A stretch of 64,000 nucleotides of DNA from Stereocaulon alpinum (GCA_018257865.1 JAEUBA010000033.1:244523-308522); one strand, 5' to 3'. Shown: positions 46,512 to 58,669, counted from the first letter of the stretch. Program-made: numbers and translations. Notes: a model not told the origin generated them from the letters alone.

Positions 46512-48394
46512 GTTACTTCCCCTTCTAGACGCTAGTCCGCTAGCGTAAATTTACTATTATACTTAATTACTTTATAGCGGTGGTCTAAAAGCGGGCTAGT
46601 AACGTAGGTAGAGGTTATTAAAAACCTTTAAAACCTTATAGGAAAAGGAAGGAAAAGAGTCTCTATACCGTAGTTACCCTATACCTTATATAATATTATA
46701 AATATACTCTAAATCTGCGATAATACGACTATAGCTCGTACTCGCGTTACTGTTATAATATAATTACTATAATCGGGGGTTATAGTAAAGTAATCCTATA
46801 GCGATATTAGCGTAGATATATTACTATACTATTCCTTTTACTTCCTTTTCCCTCTTTAGTAATAATATATTTTATAAGTACTACCCTTATATTATAATAG
46901 TAAGTCTTTAATAATACTAATAGGTCGTAAGTCTTTATTATTAATAGTAAGTCTATAATTATACTACGTATTACCTATTATTAAGAGTTAGTAGTAGATC
47001 TTCTATATATAAACTACCTTATAACGAAAAGGACCTATATTTATAGGGCTATACCTCTATACCTAAGGTATAAATTAGCGTATTATAGGGTAGCGGGATA
47101 TTATAAGGTATATTTATCTATTCTATAACTACGCGCTGTTAGTTAATATTAGAAGATTCCCGTATCTATAGTAATAGAAGTAGCGGGGCTAATAGCTATA
47201 CTATCCGCTACTATTATACCGCTTAAGGTAGATAACCGCCTAAAGGACCTTTATAAGAGGGTTACCTAATAGTATAAGGATTATTCCTTAACCTTAGGGA
47301 TATATAGTAGCTAGATAGTATAGCGGTTAGCCTTACTATAGAGGAGATTAAAGGTATTAGTAAGTAATATCCTTATTTTTCTAATACTACGCTAACTTAC
47401 TATAGGAGGTAAGCTAAGCTTATTTCTTTTTATTATTCCCTAATATCTATCTTAATTCTACCTTCCTACTTACTATACCCTAAACTCTCCTCGCTCTATA
47501 CCCTTAATACCTTTTCTTATCCTTTAGCTATATTATATTATCTTACTATATTTACCGCTAACTCGCCGTAGGCGAAGCTGGTAAAGGAGGAGGAGGAGGA
47601 TAATAATAAGGAAGATAATAGTAGGAAGGGTAGTAGTAAGGAGGTAGAAGTAGAGGTAGGACTAGAGATAGAAGTAGAGGTAGGTAAGGAGGTAGAGGCG
47701 CTAGTAAAGAAACCCTCTATAGTTTAGGTATATTATATTACCCGTTAGCGTACTAGTATTAGTATAATATATTAATATAATTAGATTCCCTATAACTAGG
47801 CCCTTAAGGCCGTAGAGGAGGAGAGGAGGAGGAGGGAAGATAAGAAGGAGAGTATAAGAGAGGCGATAGAGGTAAGTTATCCTTAACGAATACTCTATAT
47901 ATACTAACTATTTACGCGTAGGCTATATAGATTATATTTTATTTTTTTAGCGTTTAGCGTTTAGTATTTAGTATTTAGAGTCTAGTATTAGTAGGTACTT
48001 ATATCTTAAAGCTATCTTTAATAGCTAATAATCTTATACTTACCCTATTTAGTATCTTTATAGCTATAACGCCCTAATCGTTCGCTATATACGTATAACT
48101 AATACGTCGCCTATACTATAATAGGGTCTATATATCTTTTCGACTTTATAGGTATTTAATTCCTCTATTCTTTAATATATCCTCTAGTAGGTATAGGCGC
48201 TTATATCTTAATATACTAGCTCTACCCTTAGTTTTTACGATATCGCTATATCTACAGCTACTTAATACTCTATATTTTTATAATCCTCGCTTTATTCTAA
48301 CTAAGTACTATAAATAGCGTAGTTTTAGTATATTAATAGATTATAGTTATTATATAATCTAGGTTAACTTATTCTTTACCTTCTAATATTATTA
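46512..48394. other. Unassigned mutated sequence with acidic or Arg-rich low-complexity run
   Basis: A plus-strand relic is likely between about 46980 and 47900. One frame contains LKVDNRLKDLYKRV near 47225-47270 and a long purine run at about 47580-47870, which encodes Glu/Lys repeats in one frame (EVEVEVGLEIEVEVG) and Arg-rich repeats in another. No conserved motif is recognised. It may be a gag-like or regulatory ORF of an element whose catalytic part is missing. From about 47940 the sequence is AT-rich without signal. Confidence 0.3.
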
Positions 48395-49480
48395 TATCTA
48401 TTTATTATAAGCGCGTTTTAATACTAGTATAGTATTAAGTTCTACTTTTAGTACCTATTTATTATAGATATCGCCCTACCTAGTCTACTTAACTTTATAC
48501 TAGATACCTTCCTTATTCCTTACCTTATTAATAATCTCCTCTACCTTCTACTATTCCTTATTATTAATAAGTTTAGGGGGCTATATAAAGTCTGTTAACT
48601 CTACGCCCTCGTATAGTTAGTAAGGCTTAAGTAGTAATATATAAAAGGTATTATAGATTTAATAACTTATAGGTAGTATTAATTGATTAATTGATTAATT
48701 GATTTATACACCTACTCTAGTAGAAATACTCTGCAATGAGGGAGTCCTATAGAATTATCCTAGTAGAGCGGAAGCTCTACTAGTCGCTAGAGAAACCTTT
48801 CTTTAGGTAAAAACTCCCTCTTATCTATAACCTATTTACCTCTTTGTTGATAGCCTCTGGCTATACTTATACCTTAAACACTACTTGTCTTATCTCTCTC
48901 TCCCCTTCTGCCCTTAGACTTCCATCCTAGACCTTATCGCGTTCTATAGGTAGTATTAAGTAGTACGCTTATACCCTAACCTTATTCTTAATCCTAAATA
49001 GGCTAACGAACTAATAGGATAACTTTTTACTAAAATACCTTTATTTAAGGTTTCTAGTCGAAAGTATTACTAATTCGCCTACTTTATATTCTTTTAGCTT
49101 ATAATTTTTATTATAGTACTTTACTTATACCTTAATAGCGCAGCGCTAATAGTCTTCTATCTACTTTTAATAGTTTTATAGTTATTCTACCCGTTCCTTT
49201 ACTACCGGTACCTCGCTCTTTAGGGAGCCGTCCCCGGCTTCCTAATATAGTTCGGGGTTATAGCCGTATATAGTATAGAATAGCGAGTAACTAATAGTAC
49301 TATAGTAGCTATTTATATAGGTAAACTTAGTAATTAGTAATAGCTTTACCTAATTAGTTTACTCTGCGTTAGTAAATATCGGATATTTCTAAGTTAGTAT
49401 TAATCTTTCTTAAGCTAGGAAAATATTACTACTAGATATAGCTTAGCGGTACTTAACTATTAAAGCTTAATAAGCTATAG
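48395..49480 (-). pseudogene. Gypsy-7 integrase and chromodomain relic
   Basis: The 3' end of a Ty3/Gypsy pol read on the minus strand. The integrase segment has FTNAEQTNQVKLL and a SPFYA..YGYNPEL-type block at about 49215-49420 (YGYNPELYQEAGDGS). The basic C-terminal part reads KLLKVDRRLLALRY, then a KLKEYKVGELV-like motif at about 49060-49180. A chromodomain at about 48520-48580 reads KVEEIINKVRNKEGIQYKVK. It is interrupted by the truncated LINE at 48682-48944, and its upstream part is cut by the Plavaka-like relic at about 49485. Confidence 0.75.
48682..48944 (-). mobile_element. 5'-truncated LINE copy that escaped most mutation
   Basis: These 263 bases match the reverse complement of the LINE 3' end (about 19590-19855). 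They end in an ATTGATTA-type simple tail and are flanked by a perfect 14-bp target duplication TATAGGTAGTATTA (48668-48681 and 48945-48958). At sites where the full-length copy has TA this copy keeps CA or TG (GCAATGAGGGAG, CTCTTTGTTGATAGCC, CACTACTTGTC, CTTCCATCC). It is therefore a post-mutation or too-short-to-see insertion, and preserves the former sequence. Confidence 0.93.
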
Positions 49481-49489
49481 ATATTTAAG

Positions 49490-52400
49490 TTAGGTTTTAT
49501 ACTATCTAAGTATTATCTAACTTAGTTCTGCCCTATCTAAGTTAGATAGATATTTAGCTAGATATTTCTTAATAACTCCCCTTAGGTCTTATCGCTATTA
49601 TTTTAGTAAAGTATCGCTATAAAGGCTTAATATCTAATAAATTTACTCTCTATCTTCCCTATTAGACTTTATATACGACTCCGCGAGCTTAATAACCTCT
49701 CTACTCCTTAGCTTACTAAAGTACCTAAATATTAGTAACGTATAAGGGCCGTAGACCTAATACTAAAGTAAGTAAATATTATACGCGTAAGACGCTATAT
49801 AGCCTACTAACGTAATAAAGCTATAATTAAATATACTAAAGAGCGAATTAATACCGCTGCGGTAATTAAAATTATAGGTTAGTTCTTTATATTAGAGGTT
49901 TTCCTTAAGACTAAATCCTTAGCTTTAGATACTATAAGGGTAGTTAGTAGCAGCGTTTCCTCCGCTCTATTAACCTAGATATATTTATAGTATTATCTCT
50001 CCTCCTTTTATAGTATTATACTTAGGTTTATAGCGTTACCTAAGAAGGATTTAGTAGGAATTTAGTATAGATTCGTCGCGCTGCCTTAGTATTAATCGTT
50101 AGGAATTTAGGGTAATATACTATATTATATTAGTCCTAGTTAATAAAACTGCTTTATTAATATAGAATATCTCTTTTCCTCTAACCGTTCCTAGTACTAG
50201 ATAAGTACTTCGCTCGATATTTAGTAGTCTATAGAAGCGGCGAGCGCCTATTATTTAAGGATTAAGTATAAGCGACGCCCGTACCTTTTTAACTTTAACT
50301 ATTCTATAGTACTCTTATACCTACCTTAGATATTAATAATTAAAGACTTCTATAAAGGTAGCCTAAATACGACTAGGTTATTACTTAAAGCCCCTATTAC
50401 TAAGATTCTTTACCTCTATAATAACTAAGACCTAGCCGACTAACTTTCCCTCCTATATAGTTTCTAGGTTTCGACTCTTATAGTCTTATTCTCAGACCTA
50501 TATATAATCTCTATACTAGGTTAAATACTGCGAATATTTATAAGGTCTATAGACTACTAAATCCTTATAGAGACGTCCTAAATTAGAGGAGTCCTCTCCT
50601 ATAGTCTTCTAATATATAAGGCCCGAATAGATATAGACTAGGTAGCTCTTAACCTAGCTATAGTCTACCTCCCTTCTATTAATATCTAGGTTTAAGGTTA
50701 TACTACCGTAGCTTAGTATTTTCGCTTAGTACGCCTTAAGAAACGTAGCTAGGCTTTAGAGAAACCTAGCTATATTTAGCTATTTAGCTATATCTCTCGC
50801 CGTTCGCTAGTAATAACTATCGTATCTATATAGGTATTTTAGTATATAGCGCTCTTCCGCGTCTGCTCGCTATCTTAGTTAGTATAGATTTAAGAGGACC
50901 CTAGCCTTTATACTTTTCTTATCTTCTTATTTTCTCTTTTAATAAAGTAATACGAGCTCTATCTCTTCGAAAGTTTTAATATCCTATATAATTATTAACT
51001 TAATATAACGTTCGTTATATTCTATTAATTACTCCTAGTAATCCTTATACTTATTTATTCGGTTATAGTAATTCTTAAGTAATATTAGATATACCCTTTT
51101 AGAGGCTTAGGTACTATATCTATCTAGCAGACCGTAGTATCTAATTATATTAATATAGTAACTAATACTATAGAATTTAGGAAAGTTAAAGGTTTACTCG
51201 CCCGTTTACTTATTAACCGGTCTATACTTTTAAAATACCTCCTTAAGTAGATTAATCCTTTCTAACGCTGCGTCTATATATTCTAGTATCGCTTCGTCGT
51301 AGGATCGGTATCTTATAAGTATAATAAAGTTAATAATAGCTTATCCTATATATAGTACGTCTAAGTTTTTTTCGAATAAAAGAGGCGCGAAGATAGGTAT
51401 TATAATCTATAATATCTCTTAGCTTACTAAACTCCTAAAATCGCCTTAGCTTAGTAAATTTAGGTATAGCTTAAAAGTAGGCGTTAATTAAGGCTTATAC
51501 CTTAAGCTTTATTCGTCCCTCTCTAATATACTCCCTTAGCTAGTCTAGGAGGTAGTTTAATAGCCCTTTAACTATTAATTAGTATAATATATTAAACGTC
51601 TATAGTTAGTAGACGTTACCTGCGAAGTAGCCGTCTATAAAGTTAGGCTAGTTATATACTATTATATCTAGTAAAAGCTTAGGCGTATTTTTATTATACG
51701 CTTTTTATATCTATAGCTACTCTATAGTATTTTTAGGTATTCGCTTTAGATACGGTATTTCGGGACGTAGTCGTTCCCGTTTATTTAGTAGTACTAAGCA
51801 GACCGGATAGTATTTACCGCTCTTAATTAAGGTTATTAGGACTTATTCCTTATAGTCGCCTAGTATAGACGCGAGTATTAGGTAGTATTATTATATTCGT
51901 CCGTCTACGTATATAATAAGGATCCCCTTAGGCGCTAGCTCCTTAAGTACTTTAATAGAATACTATTAGTATATTAAGTAAGATCCGTACTTTAGCCGGC
52001 TTACCCTTAACTATAAGCCCTATAGCGTAGTAATATACCTCGGCTTTTATACTATTATAGACTAATAGTACTAGTCTAAGTAATATTATCCCTAGCCGAA
52101 CCTATACCCGCCGAATATAGACTAGCTACGCCTACTAATCTCCGTATATCCGTAATAAATAGGTCTTATCTAATAATATTATAACCGGTACTACTATTAA
52201 GCTATTAGGGAGCTTATCTTATATCTCCTACTACTAGTAGGCTATATATATCTTATTAATAATTAGACCCCCGTCGAGGTTTCGCTAGCGTATTAGTATA
52301 TAGTTAATACTCGAATTAAAAGGTTTATATCTAATAAGAGTTCGTATTATACCTATTATATTAAAGTAGAGTATATAATATATTCTAGTCGCCTTATCTA

Positions 52401-52690
52401 GTTAAATCGATAGGACCCTAAACGCTTGCTGAGACTATCTACTAGTAGCAGCGGAATACTTAATAGTATATAGCTTAGCTTTTAGTTATCGAGCGCTATT
52501 AAAGCTATAGTATCTATAGAAAGGTCGTAATTAAGTATCTTTAAAGAAATTATCTATTATACTACTAGATAGTCGCGCGTTATATATCTATAAAGCTAGG
52601 GTATAATTAGCTTCTAATTAGAAAGGGTGCTAGTCTTAGTTTAACTTAGGTATCGACTTAGACTAGGGTAGGGTTATATCCTCTTCCTCT
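49490..52690 (-). mobile_element. Plavaka-like (KDZ-type) DNA transposon relic
   Basis: Read on the minus strand, one relic spans most of this interval and resembles fungal Plavaka transposases. At about 51800-51990 it reads LKELAPKGILIIYVDGRI, then LASILGDYKE and a GKYYPVCLV block. At about 51580-51640 it reads FNILYQLIVKGLLNYLLD, matching the D-x-LHQL-K-G-x-x-x-H pattern of the family. A C-terminal part near 50740-50900 reads ADAEERYILKYL and ARDIAKQL, the region after the catalytic domain. Trp, Gln, His and Met codons are lost. Terminal repeats and target duplication were not located, so limits are approximate. The assignment is from memory of family motifs. Confidence 0.55.
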
Positions 52691-52779
52691 AAAGGCCTAC
52701 TAGTACCTTACTCCTATAGGTAGTACTCTATAGAGCTAACTATTAAGGTAGAGATAGTACCTATAGTACTTAGTACTAT

Positions 52780-53960
52780 TATTAACTTCGATTAATTAAG
52801 TTCTATATTTAGCTTATCTTACTGGTACTAGATCTCGTTAGTAGAGTTAGATATTAAGACCGCCTTCCTTTATAAGGATATAGAAGAGGATATCTACGTT
52901 ATATAGCCTAAAGGCTTTATATTATTAGGTAAAGAAGGCTTAGTCTATAAGCTAAAGAAGGCGCTTTACGGCCTAAAGTAGTCGCCTTATATTTAGTATA
53001 ATACTCTATTAATATACCTTAAAGAGCTTAGTTTCGAACCCCTCTCTACCGACCTTAGTATTTTTACTAACGGTACTATAATTATTATTATTTATATAGA
53101 CAATGTTCTTCTTATAGGGCCTAGTAAGTCCTAAATCTAAGACCTAAAGGCGAAGTTTTATACCTAATTCGAAATAACTAATCTTAGTCTATATACCTAC
53201 TACCTAGGGATAATAATTACTAGGGATTAGGCTATATTAAGAAGTTTATTTAAGACTACGGTATATAGGATACTACTAAATTAACCCCTACGCTAATAGG
53301 TAATAAAAAGTGTTAGGTCGCTAATAAGGATTATAAGGCCACTAACGCCTTCTAAACCTAATACTAGTCTATAGTTAGGTCGCTAATATATACTATAATA
53401 GGTACGCGCCCCGATATTATATACTTAGTCTTAGTTATCTCTTAGTATAGTTCTAACCTAAATAATAAGTATTAGAAGGCGGTGAAACGGATTTTCTATT
53501 ACCTCCGGTCTACTATTAACCTATAGCTTACTTTTAAGGGAGCTCTAAAGCTATTATTAGAATATATAAATATAGACTAGGCGGGTAATTAAGATACCTA
53601 ATAATTAACTTCTAAATACGTTTTTAATATCGGTAGTAGCGCTATTAACTAGTCTTCTAAATAATAACCTACTATTATACTATCCTTATATAAAGCCGAA
53701 TATATTAGTTAGACCTAGGCTATAAAGGAGGCTATCTAGCTATAGAACCTCCTAGAGTAACTTAATACTAATATTAACTCCTTAGAGGTAGTAGTAATCT
53801 TCTATAATAATTAAGGCGCTATAGCCCTAGCTAAGAACCCTTAATTTTATACTTAGACTAAGTATATTAATATTAATATCTATTTTATTAGGGAGTTTTA
53901 AAACGCTATTAGCTTAGAGAGCCTACTATAAGTTCTAATCTAAGGGAGCTCTTAGCTTTA
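52780..53960 (+). pseudogene. Copia reverse transcriptase and RNase H relic
   Basis: A Ty1/Copia pol fragment. It starts within the reverse transcriptase: ELDIKTAFLYKDIEEDIYV at about 52846-52900, LVYKLKKALYGLK at about 52940-52980, and the catalytic box IIYIDNVLLIGPSKS (YVDD family) at about 53092-53130. The SLIYTIIGTRPDI motif follows at about 53375-53425. RNase H has AEYIS at about 53697 and a KYINI..YFIREF-type end near 53865-53900. Upstream integrase and gag are missing. The fragment begins next to the Plavaka-like relic. Confidence 0.88.
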
Positions 53961-56313
53961 CTAGCGCCTTCTTTTTAATTAGAAATATTATATTTTAGGG
54001 TTACTAAGCCCTATTTAGGTATTCCTATACTAAGGCTTTAGGGGATTTATACGCCCTTAGCTACTCCTATATTTAATTATAGATCCCGTAGAGCCGTAAC
54101 TCCGTAAGCTCCGTAATATATAAGAATTACTACTATTATTTAATAATACTATACCCTATTATTAATCCCTTCCGTAGGGTACTCCGCCCTATACCTAAGG
54201 CCCTCTATCGCTAATATAGGGCTACTAAACCCTATATTATAACTCTTATTACCTATAATATAGCGCAGCTGGTCTAGCTAACGTAGCTTATTATAAGCCT
54301 AGAATTAACTACTACTTAGTATATAGGCACTCCGTAACGTTTATAATACTAAGTCTAATATAGCTAGACCGCCCTAGAGCTCGTAAAGGCTCGCTACTAC
54401 TACTATAGCTGCTTTATAAGACTTTCTAACCGTCCCTATCTATCCTACGGCCTCTTATTAGTAGAAAATTAGCCTATATAGCTTCTATAGGAAATAAAAT
54501 ATTTAAATAATTATAAAAGTATAAAAAGTAGAACTATTACTAGGCTGCTATAGATTTTAACCTATATATACCTTACTAGCGTATACTTCTAGGTAGGTTA
54601 GCCGCTTATATTACGGCGTATAGATAATCTAATTAGTCTATACCCTAAAGTAACTAACTGCTAGACCTAGAGACGTCTTAATTAATCGCTTATTATAAGA
54701 AGGGAAGTACTATTAGATAGATCTCGCTTACTTACGCGAAGGGGAGTATTAAAAGTAGCCTACGTACTAATAATAACTAAGCCTTAGTATACTAACTAAG
54801 CCTTAGTATCTTAGTATACTAAGTTAGCACCACCGTATATAGATCGCGCGTGTAGCACTTAGATACCTAATAAGTAAGTCTTCTACCCTATATTTTAAAA
54901 TTAGTATATAATAGAAGGACGTTAGGTATACTAGAAGTTAATATTATATACTATTATAACGCCTATAGAAGGCTTTAAGGCTAATATTAATAAGGATAAT
55001 ATAGAGGAGCGTAAGGACGATAATATTAAAGCCTTAGGTAATATCCTTTTAGATACAGCTATATTTAGTCCGGATTTAGACGAAGTAATAGTCTACTAGT
55101 AATAAGAAAGGGTAAGTAAAAGGGTAAACGTAAGGGATAAAAGTCTTAAGATACTAAATACTAAAAGCTCCTATTACTACCTAATATATATATAGGTCTC
55201 TACCTTATAGAGAACGCTAGAGAGTATATAATAGTAATAAACTCTAATATTCTCGCAGGTAAATTAAAGTATAAGTAAGTAGATATAATACTACTATTAT
55301 ATAAGATTAATATCCCTTTAGAATCTTTAAAGGTATAGCTAATACTACTATACCTCCTAACCTAATAGGGTACTTATTCGCTTAAGACGTTATAAAGCAG
55401 TTACTATAACTAAGCCTAGCCGGAGTATAGGACTATAACTACTTAAAGTTAATAAAAAGCCTTAAACTCCTTAATATATAATATCTAGTACTTATACGTA
55501 GCTTTCTGCCGAGCGGTAAGTAGATAGATAAGGATAAGGAAGGCTTATATAATATTATAGGTAATAGAGAATATTAATCTACGCAGCTTTCTGCCGAGCG
55601 GTAAGTAGATAGATAAGGATAAGGAAGGCTTATATAATATTATAGGTAATAGAGAATATTAATCTACGCAGCTATTTATAAAGGGATTTAATATAAGTCC
55701 CTTCTTCTATATTAAACTATTAACGAATCTAATAAGACTTAACCTATAGTATATATTCGTCTAGCACTTAATAGCGGTATATTAGAATAAATATAGTATA
55801 TACGTTTTAGATCTTAGTTAGAGGGTAGTAAAGTATAAAAGTCTATATACCTTAAGTTACTAATAAAGCCTTCCGCAGAACTAACCGCTACTATATATAT
55901 AATATTAACGATTACCTATTCGTTAGGGATTATAATACGTAGTTAGCGTAATACTTCTACTATACCTATTAATAGAAGAGATACGTATTCCTTATTATAA
56001 ATATAATAACCCTACTATAGGAGCGCGATATTAACGAAGCTAATATAATAGTATAAGAGGATAATAATAATAAGAGAATACGCTAAGTATTAGACCTAGT
56101 ACTTAATCTACTAATTTATCGATTTAAGGGGAGGTAGTAGATATACGGGCTTCCTACTCTATCTTATAATCCTATATATATAATTAACGCTCCCAGCGAG
56201 CTAGATTAGCCTAAGAATATAGGTTATATTATAGAATATACCTAAGGAGTAGTATACCTATAAGTATATACGCTGCGGAAGGCTATAATATATATAGTAT
56301 ATAGCGTATTAGT
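53961..56313. other. Unassigned mutated sequence
   Basis: About 2.3 kb without a recognisable family. The first part (53961-54250) may be the end of the Copia element. From about 54960 a plus-strand relic can be followed for several hundred bases (NIEERKDDNIKALGNILLD near 54997-55055; a second stretch near 55690-56250), but no catalytic motif stands out. A perfect tandem duplication lies at 55501-55670. Several CA and TG sites survive near 54820-54880 (GTTAGCACCACCG). Confidence 0.35.
55501..55670 (+). repeat. Perfect 85-bp tandem duplication
   Basis: Two identical head-to-tail units (55501-55585 and 55586-55670), each starting GCTTTCTGCCGAGCGG and ending ATCTACGCA. No difference is seen between the units, so the duplication is recent compared with the mutation of the region, or arose in assembly. 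Confidence 0.95.
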
Positions 56314-56538
56314 AGATAGTTTATTAATTATTAATTAACTATCTACTAACCGTCTACTAACCGTTTTAGTTAGGATATCTACAACGGATATTAGTTTTAG
56401 TAAGAGATATTCTAACGTTATTATAACCAAATACTAACTAAATAAAGACTATTATCTAACTAGTAGTTAACTATTAGAATAACGATATAACAACCGTTTA
56501 ATTATAGTATTAGAATTTTATAGGTAGATATAATAGTA
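56314..56538 (+). repeat. LTR-like repeat C, copy 2
   Basis: The same-orientation partner of 38881-39108, 225 bp. It has fewer tandem internal units and more TA changes, but still keeps AACCAAAT and ACAACGG. Downstream, after about 60 bases, a Copia integrase relic starts, which makes an LTR role plausible. Upstream sequence differs from that of copy 1. Confidence 0.72.
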
Positions 56539-56599
56539 TACTTAAGATATAGTACGCTCGCTTAAGATATATTAGGTGCTAGAGTATTCTAAAGCTTAC

Positions 56600-57500
56600 T
56601 AAAGTCTCTAAAGGAATAAATCTAACCGCTTTACCCCTGTAAGAATTATATAAGCCTTGTGTAGTTTCTAATATAAAGCGGTTACCCTATATAGGGGGAA
56701 TTAAGCTTAGTTACTAGTAAAATAATCTAACCTATAGTAACCTCTAAGGCCTATTCTAGTTAACTTATAATAGCTACTAATACTTAGTTATATTTTTAGA
56801 TAATAAGACCCTCCGCTCTACTATCTTCCTACTCTATAATAAGTCTACTAAGTTAGTACTAGACACTTTCCGTATATATACTAACTAAATAAAATATAAT
56901 AACTATATAATTACGCAGTTACGGAGTAACTACGGTATTAAGTATAATAATAGCTTAATACTAGAATACCGCCTATTTAAGGGTATTATATAGGAACCGA
57001 TTATACTAGGTACTCCTTAAATAAATAATAAATCTAAATACCTTAACTATACTCTATAGAAGATTACTAGTATAATATTAAAAGATAGTAAGCTTCCTAA
57101 AAAGTTTTAGGAAGAGCTTATACTTACTACTAACTACCTCTATAATAATTAGCCTATAATAGGGTAGGATACTACCCTATATAAAGCTACTACTAGTAAG
57201 TCTCTATAACTCTCTTACCTTTAAGTAGTAGGATAGAAGGGCCTTTACTAGTATTAGTAGGCTCTTATAGTAACTTAAAAGAAGTATAAGGATTAAGCCT
57301 TTTATATAAGACTTATAGGTTATAAAGGTAAGTACGCTTATTATATACTCCTACTTAGTAATTATATCTAGGTATATAATAATATTAAATAGCTAGATAA
57401 CGTCTCTACTAATAGTAATAGTAACCCTAACTAATAATAACTAGATACTACTAGGCTTACTTAACTAAAGCTGAAATATATTAAGTTAGTAATACTATTA
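56600..57500 (+). pseudogene. Copia integrase relic
   Basis: The C-terminal half of a Ty1/Copia integrase on the plus strand. It includes a TPQ-x-N-G-K-SE-like block with YLNYTLQKITSIILKDSK at about 57035-57090, then LPKKFQEELILTTNYLYN at about 57090-57150. The GYKGKYTYRILL-like C-terminal motif lies near 57310-57360. The reverse transcriptase does not follow within the expected distance; instead two LTR-like repeats and Gypsy-1B appear. The relic is a different fragment from the Copia RT at 52780. The remaining 57500-57876 is unassigned and may continue it. Confidence 0.75.
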
Positions 57501-57876
57501 TTAGGGAAGAAGAGCTATATTAACCCTAAAGTTAATAATTTCTTTAGTACTATTTACTAGTATTAGAAATCTCTAACGCTACTATTAACTAGATCTTTTA
57601 GGTAGTTAATACTAACTTCCTCTAAGTTAGGCGATAAACTCGCTACTACCTAAATAACCTAATTAATAACTATTTAGTAATAGCTACCGCCTATACTACC
57701 TATACTATTATAAGAGGTAGTATAATATTACTACTTAGAACTTAGTCTAGACCTATTAGTACTATTATCTTAAGCTAATTCTTTTAAGCCGTACGAACTA
57801 TAGAGTTATATAAAAGTAAAGAAGGATTACTAAAGTTTTAAATAATAGTAGGTAATAAAGGATAAAGTTAACTCCT

Positions 57877-58131
57877 TATTACGATTATAAAGGATAGGTT
57901 AAATAGATAAGGATTTGTAAGCCCTATCTATAGTCTAGGTCTAATATACAAGACGAATATAAGGAGAGAATTTCGGAGAGGGGAGAACCGGTACTTATAT
58001 AGGGGTATATAAGTACTAGGTAGTAAGTATAAAACGCTAGTATAAGCGCTAGGTAACTAAAGTAAAACGTTAACGTTAATACGTTAATATTAACTTAGGT
58101 TAACGTTAGAAGTTATTCGAGAACCGTGATA
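57877..58131 (+). repeat. LTR-like repeat L1, complete unit
   Basis: A 255-bp unit with ends TATTACG...CGTGATA, from TGTCACG...CGTGACA-like termini. It matches the interrupted unit at 58144-58318 over 170 bases with few differences. A TATATAGGGGTATATAAG stretch near 57995 is a candidate TATA region. The units are separated by only 12 bases, so a full internal element is absent. Confidence 0.65.
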
Positions 58132-58143
58132 GTATATTCGTAA

Positions 58144-58318
58144 TGTCACGATTGTAAAGGATAGGTTAAATAGATAAGGATTTGCAAGCCCTATCTATAG
58201 TCTAGGTCTAATATATAAGACGAATATAAGGAGAGAATTTCGGAGAGGGGAGAACCGGTACTTATATAGGGGTATATAAGCGCTAGGTAGTAAGTATAAA
58301 ACGCTAGTATAAGTACTA
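58144..58318 (+). repeat. LTR-like repeat L2, interrupted by Gypsy-1B
   Basis: The second unit of the pair starts TGTCACGATTGTAAAGG and keeps TG and CA at its outer 20 bases. It is cut after 175 bases at the Gypsy-1B LTR (58319). The last five bases TACTA (58314-58318) should recur beyond the other end of Gypsy-1B, outside the window. Confidence 0.65.
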
Positions 58319-58646
58319 TGTTACGGCTCGCCTAGAGGTGATCGCAGGAGAAGGCAGCTTTAAAGAAAACCACCTTGTATTAGGATTTAGCTAATAGGCT
58401 ACGCTTAGTATCTAGAAAATAGGATAAAGAAGAAAAGAAGTAAGAGCTTAGGAGCTTATAGGCCTAAATACCCCTAGCGCTAGTTAAGCGCTGCGCTAAA
58501 GCTAAAAGGGGCTAGCGTTAGACCTAAGCTAAACCTAAGCCGAATCTAAGCTAGACCTAGGCCGAATCTAGGCTAAGGTATATAAATATTAGTAAGTAAT
58601 AAAGGACTAGTAAGGTATTAAAGACCCCTAGATTAGGATTATAATA
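58319..58646 (-). repeat. Gypsy-1B 3' LTR
   Basis: A 328-bp LTR with TGTTACGG at its outer end. The outer 70 bases keep CA and TG (GAGGTGATCGCAGG, GGCAGC, AAACCACCTTG), whereas the rest is mutated. It carries two units of the TTCGGCCTAGGT-centred motif, like the copy A 5' LTR. Confidence 0.93.
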
Positions 58647-58669
58647 CTACCCCCCCCCCTCTAAAAAAC

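Noticed and set aside
47580..47870. Long purine run as a polypurine tract of an LTR element
   Set aside because: It is far too long, is punctuated by pyrimidines in a codon-like rhythm, and no LTR starts after it.
48682..48705. ATTGATTA run as an ordinary microsatellite
   Set aside because: It is the tail of a truncated LINE: a matching tail is at the LINE end near 19850, and a 14-bp target duplication flanks the whole insertion.
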